Program-made: the position numbers and the translations under genes
Notes under the pieces: generated by a model
The model's input: only the letters and a program-made list of their open reading frames with translations
Databases searched by the model: none
Told to the model about the DNA's origin: nothing
Source: Dyella terrae
GTDB taxonomy: Bacteria; Pseudomonadota; Gammaproteobacteria; Xanthomonadales; Rhodanobacteraceae
NCBI RefSeq assembly: GCF_004322705.1
Contig: NZ_SIZZ01000001.1
Location: forward strand, 1,054,001 to 1,118,000
Direction of reading: 5' to 3'
DNA length: 64,000 bases
Part shown: positions 36,322 to 46,203 of the stretch, piece by piece
Layout: every line of letters begins with the position of its first letter
Numbering within the stretch: the first letter of the stretch is position 1

Positions 36322-37267
36322 TTCCAAGCCGATCCAGGAATGTCTTCAAGTCATCTGGCAGCGGCGCGGAAAACCCGTAAGCCCTGCCATCCAGCTCGAA
36401 GCTCATGTGCGCGGCGTGCAGGAACAAGCGCTGCAGGCCCTTGGCTTTAAAGCGCTTGTTCGCATCACGATCGCCGTACTTCTCGTCACCTGCCAGCGGA
36501 TGGCCGACATGTTGCGCATGCACGCGGATCTGATGCGTGCGGCCGGTGCCCAGCGTCGCCTGCATCAGGCGCGCGCCGGTGTACTGCTCCATCTCGCGGA
36601 AAAAAGTGAGTGAGGGCTTGCCGTTATCCGCCACTCTTACCATGCGCTCGCCACCCTGGAGGATGGATTTGAGCAGGGGTGCGTTAACGTCGAACTTGGC
36701 CTTGCCCGGATGACCGGTCATCAGGCAGAGGTACTGCTTGGTGACCGTGCCTTCGCGAATCGCGGCCTGCAGGCCGGTCAGGCCAGCCCGGGTCTTGGCG
36801 AACACCAATACCCCGCTGGTGTCGCGATCGAGGCGGTGGACCAGTTCGATGTGGTCTTTGGGGCGACCCGCGCGGATAAGCTCGATCGCGCCGTGGCTCA
36901 CGCCGCTGCCACCGTGGCTGGCAATCCCGGCCGGCTTGTCGATGACGATGAAATGCTTGTCCTCGAAGATGACTGCATCCAGGACAGCCTGAACCATGGA
37001 CGGCGGCGGCCCCTTGTCCACCGGTCGTTCGGCGACGCGAACCGGCGGAATTCGCAGCGTATCACCCGCCACGAGACGGTGATCCGGCTTGGCGCGCTTG
37101 CCATTCACACGCACCTGCCCGGTGCGCAGGAGCCGGTAAATCATGCTCTTGGGCACGCCCTTGAGGATGGTCATGAGCGCGTTGTCGATGCGCTGGCCGT
37201 CCCGCTCGGGGCCGATCTCAACTTGACGCACACCTTGAGGTGCGTCATGGGAAGTTACCGTCTGCAT
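36299..37267 (-). CDS. rluC: 23S rRNA pseudouridine synthase RluC
   Basis: 322 residues. An N-terminal S4 RNA-binding domain (MIYRLLRTGQVRVNGKRAKPDHRLVAGD) is followed by the RluA-type catalytic domain with HRLDRDTSGVLVFAKT carrying the catalytic Asp, and MQATLGTGRTHQIRVHAQHVGHPLAGDEKYGD. Divergent from rne, as in E. coli and Xanthomonas. Its start codon overlaps the -35 element of the rne promoter. The 3' end overlaps the CPBP-like gene convergently. Confidence 0.94.
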   Translation of the reverse strand: MQTVTSHDAPQGVRQVEIGPERDGQRIDNALMTILKGVPKSMIYRLLRTGQVRVNGKRAKPDHRLVAGDTLRIPPVRVAERPVDKGPPPSMVQAVLDAVIFEDKHFIVIDKPAGIASHGGSGVSHGAIELIRAGRPKDHIELVHRLDRDTSGVLVFAKTRAGLTGLQAAIREGTVTKQYLCLMTGHPGKAKFDVNAPLLKSILQGGERMVRVADNGKPSLTFFREMEQYTGARLMQATLGTGRTHQIRVHAQHVGHPLAGDEKYGDRDANKRFKAKGLQRLFLHAAHMSFELDGRAYGFSAPLPDDLKTFLDRLGTKGKSAR

Positions 37268-37295
37268 TGAAAAAAACCTGACTAGATAGGATACT
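37267..37295 (+). promoter_or_regulatory. rne: rne sigma-70 promoter
   Basis: TTGAAA (37267-37272), 17-bp spacer and GATACT (37290-37295), 5/6 and 4/6 matches to consensus. Transcription would start near 37302, giving an rne leader of about 300 nt. The -35 box overlaps the first codon of divergent rluC. Confidence 0.7.
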
Positions 37296-37301
37296 CGGCC
37301 A

Positions 37302-37604
37302 GCGCTATGTCCTGCCCGCCGATGTTCGGCGGTTGCGAGGACGCCCGCCCGTGACGCCGGCGAGGATAGCGACGGTTCGCCACCCCGGCAGCCGGTCGCT
37401 GCTCCCTTTCATCGTAACGGTTCGGGTTGTCGTTTGTCCGGCTCGAATGACGTGCCGGGGCGGCTGGCGCAATGCCACGAATACCCCGGAACCGGAAACG
37501 GTGCCGTCATTTTGCCGCTTAACCGCAGCGGCGCGATCCCCGGCAGGCCGCCCTTTCGGCGCCACCGCGGCACGCGACGCGCGGCAAGCCAAGGGAATCT
37601 CACA
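37302..37604 (+). promoter_or_regulatory. rne: Long 5' leader of rne
   Basis: About 300 bases between the predicted start of transcription and the rne ATG. No protein frame is credible here. In enterobacteria the long rne leader is cleaved by RNase E for autoregulation; equivalent structure here is expected but I could not fold it reliably. Confidence 0.5.
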
Positions 37605-40600
37605 ATGAAGCGCATGTTGATCAACGCAACTCAGCGGGAAGAGTTGCGTGTGGCCATCGTCGATGGCCAGACTCTTTACGATCTCGATATCGAAATCCCC
37701 TCTCGCGAACAGAAAAAGGCCAATATTTACAAAGGCCGCATCACTCGCGTCGAACCCTCCCTGGAAGCCTGCTTCATCGACTATGGCGCCGAGCGCCATG
37801 GCTTCCTGCCGCTGAAGGAAGTGGCCCGCGAGTACTTCACGCCGGGCCTGGATCCCAACAAGGCCAACATCCGTGACCTCATCAAGGAAGGTCAGGAAGT
37901 GGTCGTGCAGGTCGAAAAGGAAGAGCGTGGCAACAAGGGCGCCGCCCTGACCACGTTCATCAGCCTGGCCGGCCGCTACATGGTCCTGATGCCGAACAAC
38001 CCGAAGGCCGGCGGTGTCTCCCGTCGCATCGAGGGTGAAGATCGCCAGGCCCTCAAGGAGGCGCTCGAGCACCTCACCGTGCCGGACGACGTCGGTCTCA
38101 TCGTGCGCACCGCCGGCATGGGCCGCGACGCCGAAGAGCTCCAGTGGGACCTCGATTACCTGCTGCAGCTGTGGAAGGCCATCTCGGCCGCCGCCAGCGC
38201 CCAGAAGGCGCCCTTCCTGATCTATCAGGAATCGAAGCTCTTCATCCGCGCCCTGCGCGACTACCTGCGCAATGACATCGGCGAGATCCTCATCGACGAG
38301 GAATCGCTGTACCAGGACGCCCGTGAGTTTATGCAGCAGGTCATGCCCAATGCCCTGCGCAAGCTCAAGCTGTACAGGGACGACACCCCGCTGTTCTCGC
38401 GCTACCAAATCGAAACACAGATCGAGAGCGCGTTCGACCGCCAGGTGCGCCTGCCCTCCGGCGGCTCGATCGTCATCGACCAGACCGAAGCGCTGACCGC
38501 CGTTGACATCAACTCCTCGAAGGCCACCAAGGGCAGCGACATCGAGGAAACGGCGTTCAACACCAACCTGGAAGCGGCGGTGGAAATCGCCCGCCAGCTG
38601 CGCATCCGCGATGCCGGCGGCCTGATCGTGATCGACTTCATCGACATGGACAGCCCCAAGCACCAGCGCGAAGTCGAAGAGCGCCTCAAGGAGGCCCTCA
38701 AGCTGGACCGCGCCCGCGTGCAGATCGGTCGTATCTCGCGCTTCGGCCTGCTGGAGATGTCGCGCCAGCGCCTGCGTCCTTCGCTGGGCGAAGCCACTCA
38801 GAATGTCTGCCCGCGTTGCGATGGCCACGGCCATATCCGCAGCGTCGAGTCGCTGGCGCTGTCGACCCTTCGTCTGATCGAAGAGCACGCCATGAAGGAC
38901 AACACCGGCCAGGTGCTGGTGCAGGCCCCTGCGACCGTGGCCAACTTCATGCTCAACGAGAAGCGCGCCAGCGTCGTTGAGATCGAGCTGCGCAACAAGG
39001 TCCATGTGGTGATCGTGGCCGATGACAAGCTTGAAACGCCGCACATCGAAATCCAGCGCATCCGCGAAGCGGACATGGGCGACCACAGCAAGCCGAGCTA
39101 CGAGCGCCTGACGGCGGTCGAAGCCTCGCCGCTGCCGAAGATGGGCCAGACACTGGGTAGCAGCGAACAGCCAGCCGTCAGCGGCGTGGTCCCGGCCTCG
39201 CCGGCCCCGCTGCGCGAAGAAGTCGCCGCTGCTGCCGCAGCAACACAGCCGGCTGCTCGTCCGGCCGCCGCCCCGGCGCCGTCGGGCGGCATTGTTTCGC
39301 GCCTCCTCGGCTGGTTCCGTGGCGCTTCCGAGCCGGCTCCGGCCCCGGTCGAAACCAAGCGCGAGTCCTCGCAGCCGCAACAGCGCAACCAGCGCCGCGA
39401 CGAACGTGGTCGCGGTCAGCAGGGCTCGGGCCAGGGTCGCCAGCAGCAACAGCAGCGCCGTGAGCCGCGTGAACCGCGCGAGCAGCAGCCCAAGCAAAAC
39501 CAGCAACAGCAGCAGGGCAAAAAGGGCCAGCGCGGCAACGAGCAGCAGAACGCGCGCCAGCAGCAGCCCAAGCAGGATCAGGGCAAGCAGGATCAGCAGC
39601 CGCGTCAGCCCCGGCAGGAACAGGGCCAGCCGAACGAACGCAAGCAGCAGAATCCGCAGCAGCCGAAGCAGGAACAGGCACAGAAGCAGGCGCAGGAACC
39701 GCGCCAGCAGCGCCAGGCCGCGGCCTCGCAGCCTGCCGCAGAAGCCCAGCAGCCCCGCCCGATCCCGGCGGCGCCCGTGGCCGATGAAGCGAAGGAACTG
39801 GAACTGGCCCAGGCCGCGACCGACGTCACGGTCGAGGGCGGCGCACCTGCAACCTCCACGGAAGGCGACGGCAGTCAGCCGCGTCGTCGCCGTGGCCGTC
39901 GTGGTGGTCGCCGCCGCCGCCGTCATGACGATGCCAATCCGGCCCATGCCCAGACGGACGCGTCGGAAGACGGCGTCGATCTGGACGATGAAGATCGTGA
40001 GGAAGACATCACGGACAGCCATGCCTCGGCCGCGCCTCATGCGGAAGTCGCGCCGACGGCGAAGTCAGCCGATAGCGTGATGGCAGCAACGGTGGCCACG
40101 GCCGCCGCCAGCATTGCCGTGGCTGAAGCCGCGCAACCGGTCATGCCCATTGCCGGCCCGGTTGAGCCGGCGCCCGTGATCGAAACCGCCGCCCCCGTCC
40201 CGGCCGCCTTCAACCTGCCCGTGCTGCCGCCGATTCCGGCGCGCAACGAGGAACCGGCGGAAGCTGCGGAGGCACCGGCTGCCGTGGTCGCCCATGCAAC
40301 CCACGCGGTCGAAACGCATGTCGAGCACGTCGCTTCCGACGTAACCGAATCGTCGCGTGCGATTCCGGTGGTCGATACCATTGTCGAGGCCGCCACAGTC
40401 GTCACGACGGACGCGAGCCCGGTCCTTGAGGCCCAGCAGGCCGAAGCCGTGGTTACGCACTTCGAGCAGCCCGTCTTCGAAGCTCCTGCGCTGAAGGAAA
40501 TCGTGTCTGCGCCAGCGGAAGCCCTGGCCGAGACGCCTGAGCCTGTTGTGACCCACGTGGTCGCTGCTCCGGCGCAGGAGACGTCGGTGGCCGCCGTCGA

Positions 40601-40811
40601 ACCGGAAGCTTCCACGGTGCAGACCGGACAGGACGTCCCCGCCCCGGTCGAGCAGCCGGCCGAGACGGCTCCGGCCATCCTGCCCAAGCAGGGTGACCTC
40701 CTGGCCCATGCAGGCCTGCATCACCACGATGCCGAGCCTGCCGCATCCGAGGAACCCGCGGTGGACAGCGAAAGCGACAAGCAGGACCAGCATCGTCATT
40801 CCGGCGGCTGA
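37605..40811 (+). CDS. rne: Ribonuclease E
   Basis: Endoribonuclease, 1068 residues. Catalytic half (about 1-510): [31 protein letters not shown]1 domain (about 36-120), metal-binding Asp in [14 protein letters not shown] and [10 protein letters not shown], Zn-link CPRCDGHGH. The C-terminal half is disordered: an AAEPAP-rich stretch, a long Gln/Arg/Lys segment (about residues 585-710 with repeated QQQPKQ units), an Arg patch ([18 protein letters not shown]), then an acidic Ala/Val/Glu tail. The Arg-rich part probably binds RNA and partners. Start chosen at the ATG with AAGGGA upstream. Confidence 0.95.
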   Translation: MKRMLINATQREELRVAIVDGQTLYDLDIEIPSREQKKANIYKGRITRVEPSLEACFIDYGAERHGFLPLKEVAREYFTPGLDPNKANIRDLIKEGQEVVVQVEKEERGNKGAALTTFISLAGRYMVLMPNNPKAGGVSRRIEGEDRQALKEALEHLTVPDDVGLIVRTAGMGRDAEELQWDLDYLLQLWKAISAAASAQKAPFLIYQESKLFIRALRDYLRNDIGEILIDEESLYQDAREFMQQVMPNALRKLKLYRDDTPLFSRYQIETQIESAFDRQVRLPSGGSIVIDQTEALTAVDINSSKATKGSDIEETAFNTNLEAAVEIARQLRIRDAGGLIVIDFIDMDSPKHQREVEERLKEALKLDRARVQIGRISRFGLLEMSRQRLRPSLGEATQNVCPRCDGHGHIRSVESLALSTLRLIEEHAMKDNTGQVLVQAPATVANFMLNEKRASVVEIELRNKVHVVIVADDKLETPHIEIQRIREADMGDHSKPSYERLTAVEASPLPKMGQTLGSSEQPAVSGVVPASPAPLREEVAAAAAATQPAARPAAAPAPSGGIVSRLLGWFRGASEPAPAPVETKRESSQPQQRNQRRDERGRGQQGSGQGRQQQQQRREPREPREQQPKQNQQQQQGKKGQRGNEQQNARQQQPKQDQGKQDQQPRQPRQEQGQPNERKQQNPQQPKQEQAQKQAQEPRQQRQAAASQPAAEAQQPRPIPAAPVADEAKELELAQAATDVTVEGGAPATSTEGDGSQPRRRRGRRGGRRRRRHDDANPAHAQTDASEDGVDLDDEDREEDITDSHASAAPHAEVAPTAKSADSVMAATVATAAASIAVAEAAQPVMPIAGPVEPAPVIETAAPVPAAFNLPVLPPIPARNEEPAEAAEAPAAVVAHATHAVETHVEHVASDVTESSRAIPVVDTIVEAATVVTTDASPVLEAQQAEAVVTHFEQPVFEAPALKEIVSAPAEALAETPEPVVTHVVAAPAQETSVAAVEPEASTVQTGQDVPAPVEQPAETAPAILPKQGDLLAHAGLHHHDAEPAASEEPAVDSESDKQDQHRHSGG

Positions 40812-40832
40812 TCCAGCCTGTACTGACGCATG

Positions 40833-40863
40833 AAAAAGCCGGACCTTGCGTCCGGCTTTTTTT
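40833..40863 (+). terminator. rne terminator
   Basis: AAAAAGCCGGAC and GTCCGGCTTTTTTT form a strong stem with a T-run, 21 bp after the rne stop. The A-run on the other side makes it usable for the convergent gacA-like gene as well. Confidence 0.9.
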
Positions 40864-40887
40864 GTAGCTGTTATCCGTTGTCGGGGG

Positions 40888-41541
40888 CTATCCGCCCACC
40901 TGATTGTTATGCGTATCGAGCAGACCGTGGATGGTCATCAGATGGGCCAACCCCACCACATGGTCGACCTGGAGCTTTTCCATCAGCCGCTGCTTGTAGG
41001 TGGACACTGTTTTCGGACTCAGATTGAGTTGCTCACCAATGATGGTGAGGGCTTTGCCCCTGACCAGCATCATCGCGACCTCCAGCTCACGGCTCGACAA
41101 CGCGTCGAACGGCGAGCCCTCACCATCGAGGGTTGCCAGAGCCAGCTGTTGTGCCACCGTCGGCGCGAGATAGCGTCGACCGCCTGCGACCTGGCGAACC
41201 GCATTCACCAGCTCCTCAGCCGTGCAGCCCTTGGTGAGGTAACCCAGGGCGCCGGCGTCAAGCAGACGCTTCGGAAAACGCGCGTCATCAACCACCGTAA
41301 TGATGATGATGTGGGTCGCCAGCTTGCTGCGTGCCACGCGCTCTGTCAGCTCGATGCCACTCATGCCGGGCATATGAACATCCACGAGGGCGATGTGCGG
41401 CTCATGTGCTCGAATCAGCTTCAGACCCTCTTCGGCCGTGCCCGCCTCACCGCAAACCCGAATATCTGGCTGCTGCTGCAGGATCATCCGAAAGCCCGTG
41501 CGAACGAGTTCGTGATCGTCGATCAAGACCAGATTGATCAC
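40888..41541 (-). CDS. NarL/FixJ-type response regulator, GacA/UvrY-like
   Basis: 217-residue response regulator. Receiver domain: LVLIDDHELVRTGF, phosphoacceptor Asp in ALVDVHMPGMSGIELTERV, and YLTKG. LuxR-type HTH at the C-terminus (LSSRELEVAMMLVRGKALTIIGEQLNLSPKTVSTYKQRLMEKL). Similar in length and sequence to GacA/UvrY, which controls csrB-type sRNAs in response to BarA/GacS. It starts at GTG with a perfect AAGGAGG eight bases before. In E. coli uvrY is next to uvrC; here uvrC-pgsA-tRNA lies upstream on the same strand, which supports the assignment. Confidence 0.88.
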   Translation of the reverse strand: MINLVLIDDHELVRTGFRMILQQQPDIRVCGEAGTAEEGLKLIRAHEPHIALVDVHMPGMSGIELTERVARSKLATHIIIITVVDDARFPKRLLDAGALGYLTKGCTAEELVNAVRQVAGGRRYLAPTVAQQLALATLDGEGSPFDALSSRELEVAMMLVRGKALTIIGEQLNLSPKTVSTYKQRLMEKLQVDHVVGLAHLMTIHGLLDTHNNQVGG

Positions 41542-42259
41542 CCGGCCACCCTCCTTGGGAAACTATTAGGAAATTAGGCTGCATGCATTAGTCCAATGCA
41601 AGCACCGAAAGTCGCACCCGTCTGGTTGAGACCTTCCCTCATGCCCACTACCGCTGGGTTTCGTCTGAGGCGTCCTAAGTATGTTTCATCCCCCCAAGGG
41701 GGTCTGTCAGCGCGGACCTACGGTTACTTGGCGCCTCATGAGCCAATCATGAGCGCAAAAGAGCCTTGTTTTTTCAGCAGTACACCGCATCGGGGCCGAT
41801 CGACATCCGCCCAGGCACCCTGATGCCAGCCACCGATCCCAAGTCGCGACGAATCCCTAAGATCGTGCCGCCATGTGCACGGAAACGCGCCTTGCCAAAT
41901 TTCAACGACGGCGATGCATCTCCGCATCACGCCGGGCGTCGCGGTGGCGCATGAAAGGACCGTCGATGGCTGATCGAACAGCCAGGAAAATAGGAAACGC
42001 CACCGAGGCGCTGTAGCACGCAATTTTGAAGAGCACGGATTCCCCCTACAGGAATACCAGCAAAAATGTGCGCTGGTTCGCAAATTTGAGCGAAATCTAT
42101 CCACAAGGCCAAGCTGCGGCGCAGCAATAGGAGCATCCGATGCGACGCCACCCACCTCAGACCAAGGCGGTTGGCCCAGCTAACACTCGGCGCACAGCGT
42201 CGAACCCCTTGATCCGTTGCAGTAATTCTTCGGAAGAGCCACGTCGGGACTTCGCCGAT
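41542..42259. other. Intergenic region between gacA-like gene and pseudogene
   Basis: About 700 bp with no recognisable gene. Two minus-strand frames (41736-42155 and 41927-42331) and other short ones lack start signals and protein features. The gacA-like promoter should lie in its lower part. Composition is slightly less GC-rich than its neighbours. Confidence 0.4.
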
Positions 42260-42807
42260 CGACAGCCTGATCGCACCGTGTGGTCCGATCGCAAGCAGGA
42301 ATGGGCGGGCCTGATTTTGGACAACGGTCATTTCGACGCCGCGCCCAGCACCGACCTCGAAGCACGTGGCCTATGGTTCTGCCATGCCTTCGGCGCCTCG
42401 CCCACCATGTTCCGCCGTGGCGCCGAAGCGAGCTCCGACTGCGGCCGGGCACTACCTTATGACAAGGGCATGTGTCTCGAAGCCGGGAAGACCTGCATGC
42501 TCAGCGTGCCCCCGCCCGCGCCGGACAAATTGTCCTGGTCAGTCATCGTGCATGACGTCGAAACCCGCAGTCAGGTCCTCACGATCAAGGCAAGGCGGCA
42601 TGGCGCTCGTTGCTTGAACTGAAGAATGCCGCCACATCCGGATCCGCCGATCTCTGTGTGGGACCGAAGGCGCTCGCGGGCCAGGAATCACACGGGATCA
42701 AGACGATTTCCCGCCAAGGATGATCTGTATATTTCCGTGTGCAGGGGCCGCAACAATCAGCTTTCGACAGAAGCGGCAAATCCGCGCACTTCGCCGAGGT
42801 GAAGTGA
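42260..42807 (+). pseudogene. DUF1254/DUF1214 protein remnant
   Basis: A decayed gene for a DUF1254/DUF1214-type protein. The first frame (within 42140-42622) reads SDRKQEWAGL..DLEARGLWFCHAFGASPTMFRRG, then CLEAGKTCMLSVPPPAPDKLSWSVIVHDVETRSQVL, matching the family's C-terminal domain. A frameshift after about 42610 leads to LAGQESHGIKTISRQG, then an in-frame TGA at 42721 where the family has TGG (Trp), and then SVYFRVQGPQQSAFDRSGKSAHFAEVK with a stop at 42805. The 5' portion (DUF1254 domain) is missing. Confidence 0.7.
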
Positions 42808-42846
42808 TACGCACGCCGCTGGCGTCTCCATCGCATCTTGCAGATA

Positions 42847-42933
42847 TGGTGCCCGGAGTGGGGATCGAACCCACATAGCCTTGCGGCTGAGGGATTTTAA
42901 GTCCCTTGCGTCTACCAGTTTCGCCATCCGGGC
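42847..42933 (-). tRNA. tRNA-Leu (TAA)
   Basis: 87-nt type II tRNA with an encoded CCA. The 7-bp acceptor is GCCCGGA with TCCGGGC, the anticodon loop reads CTTAAAA with anticodon TAA, a long variable arm is present, and GGTTCGATCC forms the T arm. Confidence 0.95.
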
Positions 42934-43049
42934 ACGGAGCTGCGATCGCGGCGCATCCTAACATGTGAGATTGCCCCGGCCCTGACGCATCAAAACATGC
43001 GGCATGACCGCCGTTATGAGCTTCGCCCGTCGTCTGAGCGACATGCAAC

Positions 43050-43073
43050 AAAAAAGCGCCCATGGGCGCTTTG
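43050..43073 (-). terminator. Terminator after tRNA-Cys
   Basis: On the minus strand AAAGCGCC and GGCGCTTT form a stem with loop CATG, followed by six T's. Confidence 0.85.
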
Positions 43074-43084
43074 ATGATCGTCAT

Positions 43085-43158
43085 TGGAGGCCAGAGTCGG
43101 AATCGAACCGGCGTACACGGCTTTGCAGGCCGCTGCATAACCACTCTGCCATCTGGCC
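43085..43158 (-). tRNA. tRNA-Cys (GCA)
   Basis: 74-nt tRNA with encoded CCA. Acceptor GGCCAGA/TCTGGCC; anticodon GCA; T loop GGTTCGATTCC; discriminator base T. Confidence 0.95.
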
Positions 43159-43196
43159 GATGACGCACGAATCGTAACCAAAAAAATTACGCTTCG

Positions 43197-43233
43197 CCTT
43201 AAAAAACAAAACCCCGGAAAACCGAGGTTTTGC
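43197..43233 (-). terminator. Terminator after the first-listed tRNA-Gly
   Basis: On the minus strand CAAAACCTCGG pairs with CCGGGGTTTTG (loop TTTT), followed by TTTTTT. Confidence 0.8.
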
Positions 43234-43239
43234 AGAATC

Positions 43240-43315
<76 letters not shown>

Positions 43316-43424
43316 ATCGGAGTCAGAAATAATAGCAGCAAATCTGACTTTGTGAAGACCCTGCGACAACTTTTTTTCACATTTCACCGCTGAGACGCGC
43401 CCTGATCGCGGTGTTCCGGAGACC

Positions 43425-43464
43425 GGAAAAACAAAGCCCCGGACAGGGTCCAGGGCTTTGTTTG
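43425..43464 (-). terminator. Terminator between the two tRNA-Gly genes
   Basis: On the minus strand AAAGCCC pairs with GGGCTTT around a TGGACCCTGTCC-containing loop region, followed by a GTTTTT run. Confidence 0.75.
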
Positions 43465-43468
43465 AATC

Positions 43469-43544
<76 letters not shown>

Positions 43545-43581
43545 ATCGGAGTCGCGCATTGTAATGGCTAAATGACAGTCG

Positions 43582-44211
43582 TCAAGCATTCGTTGAATGC
43601 GACGTGGAATCCGTTTCCACGCCATCACGATGAGGCGGCTCGCCGCGCATCATGGGCCATGCGGCGCGCAGGTAGTAGAAACCGGACCAGATCGTAAGCA
43701 CGCCGGCAATCACCAGAAGTCCTTCACCAATGTGATAAAGGCGAAGCGCTTCTGCACTCTTTTCGTGCTGCACGATCAACACCACCAGGGCGACCATCTG
43801 CATGGCGGTTTTCAGCTTGCCGACAAAAGCGACTTTCACGGCCGCCCGCATGCCGATCTCGGCCATCCATTCACGCAAGGCCGACACGCTGATTTCGCGA
43901 CCGACAATGATCGCCGCAGTCACCGCCATCACGATACCCGGCCACCCACCGCGATGGGCTTCGACCAGCAGGAACAACGTCACCGCCACCATCAGCTTGT
44001 CAGCGACGGGATCCAGGAACGCGCCGAAAGCCGAGGTCTGGTTGAGGCGTCGCGCAAGATAGCCATCGAGCCAGTCGGTGATGGCAGCCAGTATGAATAC
44101 GATCGCCGCCGTGATGTTGTGCCCGGGGAACTGCCAGTAAAACACCACCACCATCACCGGCAGCAACGCGACGCGGAACAGGGTCAGCCAGGTGGGGAGA
44201 TTGATGTGCAT
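43582..44211 (-). CDS. pgsA: CDP-diacylglycerol-glycerol-3-phosphate 3-phosphatidyltransferase
   Basis: Makes phosphatidylglycerol phosphate, precursor of PG and cardiolipin. 209 residues with several membrane segments and the CDP-alcohol phosphotransferase motif DWLDGYLARRLNQTSAFGAFLDPVADK. The ATG at 44211 (MHINLPTWLTLFRV) matches the family start; the upstream extension lacks character. Lies between uvrC and the tRNA genes, as in E. coli. Confidence 0.94.
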   Translation of the reverse strand: MHINLPTWLTLFRVALLPVMVVVFYWQFPGHNITAAIVFILAAITDWLDGYLARRLNQTSAFGAFLDPVADKLMVAVTLFLLVEAHRGGWPGIVMAVTAAIIVGREISVSALREWMAEIGMRAAVKVAFVGKLKTAMQMVALVVLIVQHEKSAEALRLYHIGEGLLVIAGVLTIWSGFYYLRAAWPMMRGEPPHRDGVETDSTSHSTNA

Positions 44212-44337
44212 GTCGTTCTTCAAATCCAGTGGGAGCAGTGTCGCACGCCCGAGCCTGGTCGGGGGTGAGGAATTGCCGCTGGCCATCCGTGCGATACCGC
44301 AACAATCTTGCGAAGGCGAACGTGGCAACCTGCGTCC

Positions 44338-46164
44338 TCAGCCATGCAATGCCGCATAAATGCGTTCAGCCAGGCCGCGATCAATCCCCTTGATGCGCAT
44401 CAGTTCTTCGACGCCCGCGGCTTCCACGCCCGCCAGACCACCAAAGGCCTTGAGCAGCGCCGAGCGCCGACGCGCGCCAATGCCAGGCACGTCCTCCAGC
44501 ACGCTTCGTTCGCGCGCCTTTTCACGCCGCTTGCGATGCCCGCTGATGGCAAACCGGTGCGCTTCGTCACGCACCGCCGCGACGAGATGCAACGCGGGCG
44601 AAGCCGGACCGGGGTGCAGATTCCGGCCCGAATCCGCCAGCACGAGGGTTTCCTCACCCGCGCGACGACCGGGCCCTTTTGCGACACCGACCACGTGAAT
44701 GCCTGCAACGCCCAGCTCCTTCAGGACGCCCAGCGCCTGTGCCACCTGGCCGCTACCGCCATCGATGAGCAAGACATCCGGTGAAGCACCCTCGCCTTCG
44801 GCCACTTTGCGGAACCGGCGCGTCAGCGCCTGGTGCATAGCCGCGTAGTCGTCGCCCGGTGTGATGCCGGTGATGTTGAAGCGACGGTAATGGGACTTCT
44901 CAGGACCTTCCGGACCGAAGACCACACACGAGGCCACCGTTGCCTCACCCATGGTATGGCTGATATCGAAGCACTCGATGCGCCGCGGCGATTCGTCCAG
45001 CTCGAGCAGCTTCTGCAAATCGTCGAAGCGGGCGCCCAGGGTCTGCCGGCTGGCGAGACGAGCCGTCAGCGACGCCTGCGCATTGCGCTCTGCCATCTGC
45101 AGGAAGCGCGCGCGCTCGCCCCGCACGCTGTGCTTCAGCTCAACGGTCCGACCGGATTGTTGCGTCAGCAGATCCGCAAGAATGTCCTGATCGGAAATGG
45201 GTTCGCCCAGGATCAGCTCCCGCGGTACCGGACGGTCGAGGTAATACTGCGCGACAAACTGGGACAGGACATCGGCGGGCTCGGCGTCCAGCGGCAGGCG
45301 CGGAAAGAAGTCGCGCGTGCCCAGACTGATGCCGTTGCGGAAAAACAGCACGCTCACACATGCCATGCCCGACTCGATGCGGCAGGCAATCACGTCCATG
45401 TCCGCGCTTGCGCCCTGGACGTGGTGCTGTGCCTGCAGCTGACGCAGCGAGGCCACCTGGTCGCGCATGGCGGCTGCGCGCTCGAACTCCAGCGCCCTGG
45501 CGGCCTTGTCCATGTCCCCGGCCAGCTCATCGATGACGGCGCTGCTCCGTCCTTCGAGGAACATCTCCGCATGACGCACGTCGTTGCGGTAATCCTCGAC
45601 GGTAATCAACTGGACGCATGGCGCCGTGCAACGGCCGATCTGATGCTGGAGACACGGGCGCGAGCGATTGCGGAAATAGCTGTCCTCGCACTGCCGCACC
45701 TTGAACAGCTTTTGCATCAGATTGAGACTTTCGCGCACGGCGAACGTACTCGGATACGGCCCGAAGTAGCGCCCCGGCATGTTCTTCGCGCCGCGATGGA
45801 AAGCCAGTCGCGGATAGTCCTCGCCACCCGACAGATAAATGTACGGATAGCTTTTGTCGTCGCGCAGCAGGATGTTGTAACGCGGCTTGAGCGACTTGAT
45901 CAGCTGCGATTCGAGCAGCAGCGCCTCGCCTTCCGTGCGCGTGATGGTGATTTCGGCGCGTGCGATCTGAGCCACCATCGCCGCAATGCGCGGCTCCATC
46001 CGTGGCTTGAGAAAATAGCTGCCGACACGCTTCTTGAGATTGCCCGCCTTGCCCACGTACAGCAGCTCACCGTCCGCATCGAAGTAGCGGTAAACGCCGG
46101 GTGACGTGGTGAGGGTACGAACGAAGGCCTTTCCATCGAAGGCCGGCATCGGATCGGGCTGCAT
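44338..46164 (-). CDS. uvrC: Excinuclease ABC subunit C
   Basis: Nucleotide excision repair endonuclease, 608 residues (usual about 610). GIY-YIG domain (GVYRYFDADGELLYVGKAGNLKKRVGSYF), UVR motif region, the RNase H-like C-terminal nuclease (ECFDISHTMGEATVASCVVF and VLLIDGGSGQV) and helix-hairpin-helix motifs at the end (LEDVPGIGARRRSALLKAFGG). It is followed by pgsA on the same strand. Confidence 0.96.
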   Translation of the reverse strand: MQPDPMPAFDGKAFVRTLTTSPGVYRYFDADGELLYVGKAGNLKKRVGSYFLKPRMEPRIAAMVAQIARAEITITRTEGEALLLESQLIKSLKPRYNILLRDDKSYPYIYLSGGEDYPRLAFHRGAKNMPGRYFGPYPSTFAVRESLNLMQKLFKVRQCEDSYFRNRSRPCLQHQIGRCTAPCVQLITVEDYRNDVRHAEMFLEGRSSAVIDELAGDMDKAARALEFERAAAMRDQVASLRQLQAQHHVQGASADMDVIACRIESGMACVSVLFFRNGISLGTRDFFPRLPLDAEPADVLSQFVAQYYLDRPVPRELILGEPISDQDILADLLTQQSGRTVELKHSVRGERARFLQMAERNAQASLTARLASRQTLGARFDDLQKLLELDESPRRIECFDISHTMGEATVASCVVFGPEGPEKSHYRRFNITGITPGDDYAAMHQALTRRFRKVAEGEGASPDVLLIDGGSGQVAQALGVLKELGVAGIHVVGVAKGPGRRAGEETLVLADSGRNLHPGPASPALHLVAAVRDEAHRFAISGHRKRREKARERSVLEDVPGIGARRRSALLKAFGGLAGVEAAGVEELMRIKGIDRGLAERIYAALHG

Positions 46165-46203
46165 GCCCTTAATTCTAGCGGTTTTGCGACACCCTGGCCG
46201 TGT

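Noticed and set aside
38798-39740. Possible CRISPR or tandem-repeat array in the rne region
   Set aside because: The repetition is codon-level Gln/Lys/Pro bias without regular spacers.
37305-40040. 911-codon minus-strand frame opposite rne
   Set aside because: Low-complexity Leu/Ala/Arg reading complementary to RNase E codons; not a plausible protein.
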